Positions 56,291-64,000 of a stretch of 64,000 nt of DNA are shown piece by piece. Each line of letters starts with the position of its first letter. The first letter of the stretch is position 1. Position numbers and translations under genes: made by a program. The notes beneath the pieces are model-generated. The model ran no database searches, had not been told where the DNA came from, and saw nothing but the letters and a program-made list of their open reading frames with translations. The stretch is taken from assembly GCA_000328365.1 (NCBI GenBank), contig KB310021.1, positions 17,503 to 81,502 of the forward strand, read 5' to 3'. Source of the DNA: Capitella teleta. Lineage: Eukaryota > Annelida > Polychaeta > Capitellidae.

Positions 56291-57680
56291 TCATCGATTG
56301 GAGATGGTTTCCACCGAGTATTCCTTCCACGTATCCTCCCGCATCGCGTCCATCCACGGAGACTCACTGTTCCTCGGCAGGGTTCGAAATGAATCCCTTT
56401 TCGCGATGGACGATCGGTGTTCGCTCCGTCTTCGCGTCAACAGGATGACGAGAGCGACGACCAGGATGGTGAGGATGAAGAGCCAAACGATGATGCCGAG
56501 GATGAGGCCCTCTTTCCGGAGCCCTGTGTTGCACTCACAAGACGTCGATCCGGCAGCCGCGGCTCCTGATACAAGGCTAAACTAACATCACCACGTCAAA
56601 AGATTGCTTCCTCACCTGGCGGTCCCACTGGTCCCCTCGGTCCTGTTGGTCCGGCTGGTCCCTCAGGCCCACGTGGTCCCTGAGAAACAATTGATTCGTA
56701 TTATTATTTTATACGTAGTTGTATGCGTTCATGGTGACTATTGTGGTGGTGGTACCTGTGGTCCCTCTGGGCCCGGGGGTCCCCTGAGGTCAGGGGTCGT
56801 CGTGGGAACCGTGACGGGGGCGGGGGTGGTCGGTTCCGGGGGCACCTTGAGGCCCGTCCTGCATCCAGCACCATTGGTGTCGTAGTAGACTCCATCTGAA
56901 GCAACACGGTGTCAAACGTTCCTCCATTTTGTATCCATGCCAAAGATATGGGATCAAAATAGCGGCATACCTGTGTCATAGTGAGCAGCCAGTGCGAATA
57001 AATACGGAAGATTGAAGGGGTCAAAAGTGGCGATCGTGTCGATTTCCGGATTCGTCCGGTTCTCCAGGTTCAAAAAGGGAATGTTCAAACCATTTGAGGT
57101 GAACTCGTACGCGAGTGAACTGCGGTCCATCTCGTTGAGGAAGCCCAATCGGTCCCCTGGTGCGACCAAGAAGCATTGCTGGCCTTGTAGGTAAACCTGG
57201 TGGAAGCAGAGATCAGCCAAATGTCTCCAGTAGGTTGTGGTCTCACTCACCACTGCTCGCTGGCCGACTTGGTCATCGCTGGCGACAAAGCGATGCTCGA
57301 AAACGAGTCTGTAGTCGTTTCCGCCCTCGGGCCGCCATATTTGAATGCGAAGGGGGTTTTTGTTTTGCGGGTGTAGTGTGAAGGCGAAGACCGAACCTCG
57401 ACTGCTAAAGACGCCCCTTTCTTCTAAAATGAACACTCGCTCAGCTCCCTGGAGCATGGGCCCTTTGTAATCAATGTTGTTCGAAAGGACCATTGGGCCT
57501 GTCCGCCGGATATCTGAAATATTTCACGCAGGTTAGTCATCTGCTCGATGATTATGCAATTTGTGATTGTTATAATTATATAAGGATGTAATGCTGCAAC
57601 AAACCTTGAGCGAGGGTTCCAGTGGCGAAGGTGCTGATTAGCACTAATACTGCGAATAAGTCTTTGAAGCCGAGCATCAT
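56291..57680 (-). CDS. Collagen-like single-pass membrane protein B, 6 exons
   Basis: Minus-strand exons: 57680-57605, 57513-57251, 57196-56971, 56895-56756, 56679-56616, 56565-56291; 347 aa. A signal peptide (MMLGFKDLFAVLVLISTFAT) leads to an ectodomain with IQIWRPEGGNDYRLVFEH and a VAPGDRLGF turn, a pattern I associate with a beta-sandwich domain of invertebrate surface proteins (inference). Then come a Thr/Pro stalk (TTPAPVTVPTTTPD), about eleven Gly-X-Y triplets split over two exons, a Cys-x-Cys pair (TSCECN), a transmembrane helix (LILGIIVWLFILTILVVALV), an RRRSEHR stop and a 50-residue tail. The phases (1,0,1,0,1) and domain order match protein A. The collagen-coding split differs: here one exon carries only Gly-X-Y. 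The start is one of two adjacent ATGs. Confidence 0.82.
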
Positions 57681-60600
57681 GGCTGCTACCTGTAAACTCA
57701 GAAACATTAGAGCAGAAATCTCGTCGCACATCCGATGCAGTTGATCCTAAACAGGGGAATGTCCCGCTTACTGTGATCACGTGAGTCGAGCCGTTTGATT
57801 TGAATACATGAAATTCTTCAAGTGTCATCTAACAAGTAAAGAGTAACGTAAGTCGGGATTAAATCCTCTTAAGGGATTTGATAAGGGACCTCCATTGTAC
57901 GAGAAGGCTCAACCCGAGCATCACCTCGATCAGGTACCGGAAATACGTCATCTGTAGTGGCACAGAGTGCGATGATTGATGGAAGGGGAAAATTGGGGGA
58001 ACGAGATGTTACAGGAAAATGGCGATGAATACAGGAATCTATACATTGCCACAAACACACAGAGCTCGATCCATTGTCACACAATGTTTCCATTAAAAAA
58101 CACGAGAACAAATGAAATCGAGATACAAGAAATGCGACACGCTGTTGTTTCCGCTAAGAGTTGGCAGTTATATTTGATGCGATAGTTCATAACTCTCACC
58201 CTCCCCTTGCTCAGATGTTGATCAAACCCAACGAGAGAGTCCGCTGCATGACAACTTATATCACTTAACCACTTGATAGCTACTGGTCAGTGTTTGGTCA
58301 AAGCGTGGCGCAATGACCAATAGAGGTAGTCCAGTGCTGGCAGTGAATGCTCCCTTCTCGCTGCAATTTCTCTCGTCAACATCGCTGAGTTCATTTATCA
58401 TCGCGATTTTGGTCAATAAAATCAATGACAACATGACTGACATGCAACCTGCGCTGATTGGCGGCAACGATGGAACCAGATCACTGCATCCACCTGCATC
58501 TGATGTCGGTTCATGGAAGTACAAGTACGGTGCAGCGAGTGGGTTAATTAACCTGTGGGGCTGAGCTAGCGCGCAATCGGCGCTTTAGAATTGCGTGGGC
58601 GGTGACTCACTTTCGCAACATCATGGTGTTGTTGTAGACACTTTTTTATTGCTTTTTTTTTTTAGGCATTTTAACGTCCTGTTTCCGTGACAGTGTTTCA
58701 AAAATAATTAGTCTGGGAGACTCGTTAGCGGTTCACTTGGATGCTGCAGTGCTTAATTCTGGGAATGGTGTGAGGCAGCATTTTAACCGTTCATTTTCTG
58801 GTGAATTTGCTGAGTATTGATCAACAAATGAGCTGCAGTCAGCTTGATTTCTTTATCTATTGAACCCTCAACACAGGTTTACAGGTGGCTGTGAATATAA
58901 CGTTTACCGCAGTTCATAATCACAAGAAATTCCCGAGGGCTGCGTAAGAATTATGTCCAATTGAAACGTGCGTGTGCGACATATGTCAATTTCAATTATC
59001 AATTTCAGCCATCAAACGCACGATACCAACATCAAGGCTTGGCTTTATTTACCCTCAGTGTTTACCCAAGAAAATACCCAACAGTGTTCATTTTTCAGAA
59101 GCAAATAAGAGGATTTACTTCCATTAAATAAACTATGTAGGTATATTGCACGATGTGCATATATTATTGAACACGTAGTAGGGCTTTCATCATACGGGTC
59201 AATATCATATCACATTGACATTAAAGACGCCGCATTTGATTCAATATTTAGGACAAACAAGGAAGTTCCGAGCCAATCAACACAATCGATATTGCATGCT
59301 AATACACTCGGGGAATTATTTGGCAGATTATGAAACTGTGCAATATTACTTCCTCTCGTGCGCAATGGTCGTAAATAAATGAAAGCGAGGCTCTCTTGCA
59401 ACGTATCGCAAATCATTCCGCATCGAAATGACCAGCAACATTCGGTCAACCAAACACAGGAGCTCATATTCTCAAGGAAGCCGCGAACCCTGTTATGATA
59501 AGAGAACGGAGCTGATCCAAGCAGCGGGGCTGTCATGCTTGGGAGTCCCCCAAGGGAATCGTGAAGATGAGAGCAAGATTACGTAATGGCTTTATCCGAC
59601 GAAGATATGGGTTACGGCAAATCATGCATTGAGGGTTTGTTGTATAATAATTATGAGGCTATTGTAAGGTGAATTTAAGTACAGTTATGCGTGGGTTCTA
59701 ATCATAATTAAAATATGACTAAAATGAGTGAATGTTTATCATCGATCGCAAATTCCATTTCGCTCATAGACATGAATGCAGCATAAAAATCCGATTCGTA
59801 TTCGATGAATGAATTTGAACAAATTGCCATTTTATACAGATAATCCTGATATAACGAAGGAGAAGAAACCCATAGACCACAATGCGCACACTGTTTAGAG
59901 ATTACCGTGCGTCAAAGGCATTCGTCAAGAAAGAATCATCATTCAGTCATGCTCTTCCAGTCGCAGATGCAGCATTGTAAAGCGTCGTGGCTCTGAGACG
60001 CCCGGATCAGTCGGGATTACATGCGGATCATGAGATCTTTGCTTTGAGCCGAGAAATTTGACAATTACGTCATTGGGCAAACAAGGCAGAAAAATCAACG
60101 TGGAGAAGTTGGAGAGTAGGCTACTAGTGTGGGAAAGTACAGATATAATATTATGCACACAGGTAAGCGGTGTGAAGTGAAGCGAGATGATCCCTGACAC
60201 ACTCTTCTTTTATGCTGCGTCTTCGGCTTTCTTCAATTACTCACGAGTAATTTAACAATGTTACATTGCATAAAACAAGAGTAATTGACACTCACACATA
60301 CCACTATGCCGCACTGCGTCAAGGGAAACAACTTCATACAAATTGACCTACAATTGTTATAATTGTGCCGTTTGCAGCAGACTCATGTCAGAGAAGTATA
60401 TGATGATAAACACGATGTTTAAATCTATTGCCATGGACGCAGAAGAAGACACGGTGCGCTACCAGGTGAAGCGGCTTACCTGCCAGTAATCTTAATTAAT
60501 CCAGGTTGACATTTGCAACACCTGCGTCTGTTCGTATCTGGGCGACGAGGCAACTTTTTATATTTTTCTGATGTTAAGACACCGCTCCGCTTGGCTGACT

Positions 60601-63600
60601 CCGTGGATTCTGCGGCTGAGCGTGTCAAACGAAGCATGAAAAGATACAGATTTTTCCTCTCTCTTTGAACACATCCTTCTTTTGATTAGTTGGCTGTGTA
60701 CTCATCAAGATGCCATACACTCGAGCGAGAGCTTTAAGCAGTAACGATGAAGTCCTCAAGAATGCAAGTATCATTCATACGAAGACACCGCGCCACATAT
60801 ATTATGCTTTAATGGAAAGTACTGGCGCAAGTATTTAATGTGATATTTGGCTTGCAGTCTGATCGATACTTGCTGATCTGGTGTTCAATACATTTGATGG
60901 TGATGCTAATTATGTATCATTAACCATGCTTCAGAGAAGGGATCACCCACCCTCGTTCGCGATTATTCAATTACAATTACTTGACAATTATTCCTATGAA
61001 AAGGGTCAATAGTTGCACAGAAGCAGGAGAGAACGCCATGCCGAATACTCAGATCGAATTAAACAGTCCAATAATGATACGGCTCAAGAATTTGCGCGAG
61101 TTGGTCGGCCAACGTTCATTGATGCCGAACCCACGCTTATATAACATCGATGCCTCGAATGTTTGTCGGCAACGAGCAAAATGACATTGCAGCACACTGA
61201 ATGGAGAATAGACTGCAGAACACCATCAACAATATCACTCAACTCCTGCGCATGTTGCTTCGGAATTACTAACTGAGCCATGATTGACTGCAGAACACTC
61301 CGTCACGCAAATAAGAAATTTCTAGTGCGTTTGCACTTACTGCATTTTGATCGATTTTGCGACAATGTGACACCTGGTTAGTGATGTAAAACTTAGCACG
61401 ACGCTAATGAATATTCATGGAGGACTTCCTTTGTTTTCATTCGAGTATTAAATAATTTATGGCGATAGTAAAATGCAAATTATGCCTTATTGAATTAATA
61501 TTGATGGCTGATACCAGTAGGATACAGTATAACAAAGCAAGACATGCATTAACACAATAATTCCCCCTATTAATTTACAGGCTGCTTGCAATTATGAATA
61601 AATTCAAATTGTGCTCGCTGTAATGTTAGGGTTGAGAGTACCTGTCAGCCAATCCGTTGATTCTGAATCAATGCAATCTGCGCATGACGTCAGAGTTCGA
61701 AATGAACGCCATCAGCCAGAATCATCCACGATCCACTGATCTGTTTATTCGACGCGGAATCTCTCAGATTGGCTTCATATATCCAAGAGAAACGTTTCCT
61801 CAAAGGCCTCCAAATGTAGAATAAAATGATCAATACGTAAACAATGGCCTCTAGTGCACGCGGCAACAGCTGTGAACATTGAAAATAAAGACTGGAAATG
61901 CCCCGAAATGACGTCACTGGAAACGAGGGGAAATCCAACACACGTGTGTTCTTGTTTTATCGTGTAAATGAAGCGAACACGCCACCCTTCAATCCTCCTC
62001 TCAGCGCGCCCTGATCGATAGTGGTCACCGTTCAGCGAACGGGATCACCCAAGCGTGTCCGTACATATTCCTCGATCATTAGCCACTCGTGCGCGCTCAC
62101 TGGCTCCACGCATGCGCATCGTGTTTGATGCTCGTGTTATCGTTACAAAACCTGAACATGCGTTATTACGTAACATGGAATCAATTCCGCTCATTGTGCG
62201 ATTTGGCCGACACGAATTAATTTACGATTAATGTAATGTAATTATTTTACGATTAATGTAGTGATATTAATTTACGATATAACGGCGGTGATATTGAAGG
62301 AACGTGGTTTGACAGAAGAGGATGTGAAGAGCACACGTATAGCTTATTGTTCTATCACTCTTCCCGATGTATGATTATCATTACTTTGGTCAAATAGTTC
62401 CGTAATGATCGATTTGATCGTGATTCAATCTCGGTCGATCATTTCGTTGTAACTGTGACGTCATCGTATCGAGGTCGTCACAATTAAAGCACAGCTGAAG
62501 GAACGGATCGCTCCTGTCACGAGAAAAGTCGTTACACAACCACGACTGTCACCAAACATATTCACTCAAGCAGAAACCTAATAAGAGAGGAGAAGGAGAG
62601 CTCCATGCATAGGAAATCTCTGAGACCCCTCGGGAAAAAGATTCATGCTCTTTGTGCGGATTTCTTGAATTTGTGGATCAAAAGATTTCTTGTACTGAGG
62701 ACTGATGGTAATTCACGCTGAGTGTCACTCCGAATACGCGTTGAAGAGCAGTTAGGAAGGAGTAAATGAGAGAGCTATGATCAGGAAACGATTTGCCTTA
62801 TGAACTTATGAGCACCGTTGAATTCATCTCAGAAGAGGTTCGTTATGATTCATGCAAGGTGCATTCATTAGGTGAATTGAATTGAATTGTGAATTGAATT
62901 GAATTCATTTTTTTCTTGAACTGTGTCATTATTATCATTGTTGAAAAAATGTATGTCAATGTGAATGACATGAATAAAATGAATAATATTATTATTAATA
63001 CAATTGAATTTGTTTATTTATTTATTATTTATCCTTTATATTATTTATTATTTATTTATTTATCGTTTATTTATCCGAAAATTTGCCTAATTCCGCCAGC
63101 ATCCGTGGCGGCTATTATCACTATAATCTTAATTAATATCTTGATACACACATGGCAGTGTTGAATCTTTCTGTCGTTGAAGTTTTCTTGTGAAACTCGA
63201 TCAGCCACGATCGATGCGACATTCTCATTTGTAGCCACTGAGCTCATGAATTGACTCAGCTGATCGTCCAGCAAATCCATTCACCGTGCTCTCTCTGCCT
63301 TCTACACTAGCAACCTACAACCCGCTTTTGCAAATGAAAACAGCGATCATTTGTTGTTCATCTCCATCCAATGCCGCCGCTCTTTTTGATGTGGTCAATT
63401 AAGCAGTAGCTCAGTGGATACAATCGAGAATTCGGGCATAAATGCTTTAGCGATTAGCATTGTTTTGTGCGCACCTCTCAACTCACGTGTTCATTTGCAG
63501 ACTACGTCATTCGTCGATATCGCTTTGTGATTCTTCTTGGTAAAAGTTAAACGCCAACTGATCACGTGACACTATTTCCACCAATCTTGTTCACATTTGC

Positions 63601-64000
63601 ATGTAGTAGACGACCTGCGTGTTCCCTGTCACACAATGTCCTTCATGTCTGTCCTTCAAGGATTATTTCCACCAAGAACCACAAACAAAAAAATGTTTCA
63701 CATTCTCAAACAAAAACAAAAAGTCACCGGTAAGCTTTTAATAATTTATTCGCATGAAAAAAAATATGTATCCCTGTATACCAACAAGAGCCCAATGCAA
63801 ATTATGTAACGCACATACTGTATATAGTATAGCTTCAGTATATATATATATGACTGTATACATTCGGTTGACGAGACAGACAGAATGTACGAAAGCGTTC
63901 ATCAGCAATCACAAGTAATCAACAGGAATGGACTGAATCGAACCATTCGCTAATCCATTCACGGATTCCATGCAGTCTTCTTGCCCAGCAGTAAACATGT
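57681..64000. other. 6.3 kb without a supported gene
   Basis: The sequence is AT-rich with simple repeats: (GAATT)n at about 62876-62906, TTTATTTA runs at 63005-63075 and (TA)n at 63838-63851. Short exon-like pieces occur: 60387-60470 (+), an ATG followed by 28 open codons and a CAG-GTGAAG donor, and 63280-63154 (-), opening MDLLDDQLSQFMSSVATNEN with a GTGTGT donor. None could be linked to a longer gene. The region may be regulatory or intronic to a gene beyond the window. Confidence 0.4.
63154..63280 (-). other. Possible first coding exon
   Basis: On the minus strand an ATG opens 42 codons of balanced, acidic and protein-like composition (MDLLDDQLSQFMSSVATNEN...), ending at a GTGTGTATC donor-like site after CACTGCCAT. 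No matching downstream exon was found, and no domain is recognised. Confidence 0.25.

Noticed and set aside
60711-61184. Small plus-strand open frames of 42 and 67 codons
   Set aside because: Not linked by splice sites that keep frame; protein-like character weak.
1-64000. CRISPR arrays, bacterial operons or riboswitches
   Set aside because: The window is plainly eukaryotic; all tandem repeats seen are contiguous minisatellites without spacers.

Overview
The window is nuclear DNA from an animal with a compact, intron-rich genome. Coding exons are split by many GT-AG introns, most only about 45-60 bp long. The proteins are animal housekeeping and signalling proteins (CDC20, DLG5, EBP, MRPL12, CLCN7, PSMD9, PTPMT1, TBRG1), and genes are packed a few hundred bases to about 2 kb apart. 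EBP implies sterol metabolism, which argues against insects and nematodes. A marine or early-branching invertebrate fits, but I cannot name the taxon.

Layout. 1-3.4 kb: CDC20 (+) behind a CCAAT/CHR-type cell-cycle promoter. 4.2-14.9 kb: DLG5 (+), a full 19-exon MAGUK reading frame of 1914 codons, with a 1.1 kb polypyrimidine intron and a possible alternative first exon. 15.4-16.1 kb: EBP (-), intronless in its coding part. 18.2-20.0 kb: a membrane-anchored serine beta-lactamase-like protein (+). 20.8-23.2 kb: a small hypothetical protein and MRPL12 (both -). 23.4-24.6 kb: a large imperfect inverted repeat. 25.5-25.9 kb: a tRNA-derived SINE.

26.4-37.7 kb is a nested transposon block. The shell is a broken Ty3/Gypsy LTR element on the minus strand. 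Inside it lie a nearly complete 4.1 kb LINE with an 11-bp target duplication, a BEL/Pao gag fossil with a perfect hairpin, and a 2.8 kb terminal-inverted-repeat DNA transposon of unknown family inserted in the Gypsy 5' LTR.

38.0-41.9 kb: CLCN7 (+, 22 exons, two apparent GC-AG introns). 42.8-44.5 kb: PSMD9 (-). 45.9-46.3 kb: a small predicted membrane protein (+). 46.6-47.3 kb: PTPMT1 (-), head-to-head with TBRG1 (+, 48.3-50.1 kb). TBRG1 carries an N-terminal segment resembling a HARE-HTH domain. 50.6-52.0 kb and 56.3-57.7 kb: two paralogous collagen-bearing single-pass membrane proteins (-) with identical exon phases. They are the most novel host proteins here. 57.7-64 kb shows no gene I can support.

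The host genes form no operon-like unit; what they share is close spacing and probable shared promoters. CDC20 (APC/C activator), PSMD9 (proteasome assembly) and TBRG1 (growth control) concern the cell cycle and proteolysis. EBP, PTPMT1 and MRPL12 concern lipid and mitochondrial metabolism. DLG5, CLCN7 and the collagen proteins act at membranes. Exon coordinates were read by hand from splice signals, with reading frame and protein similarity as controls; no alignment was run.
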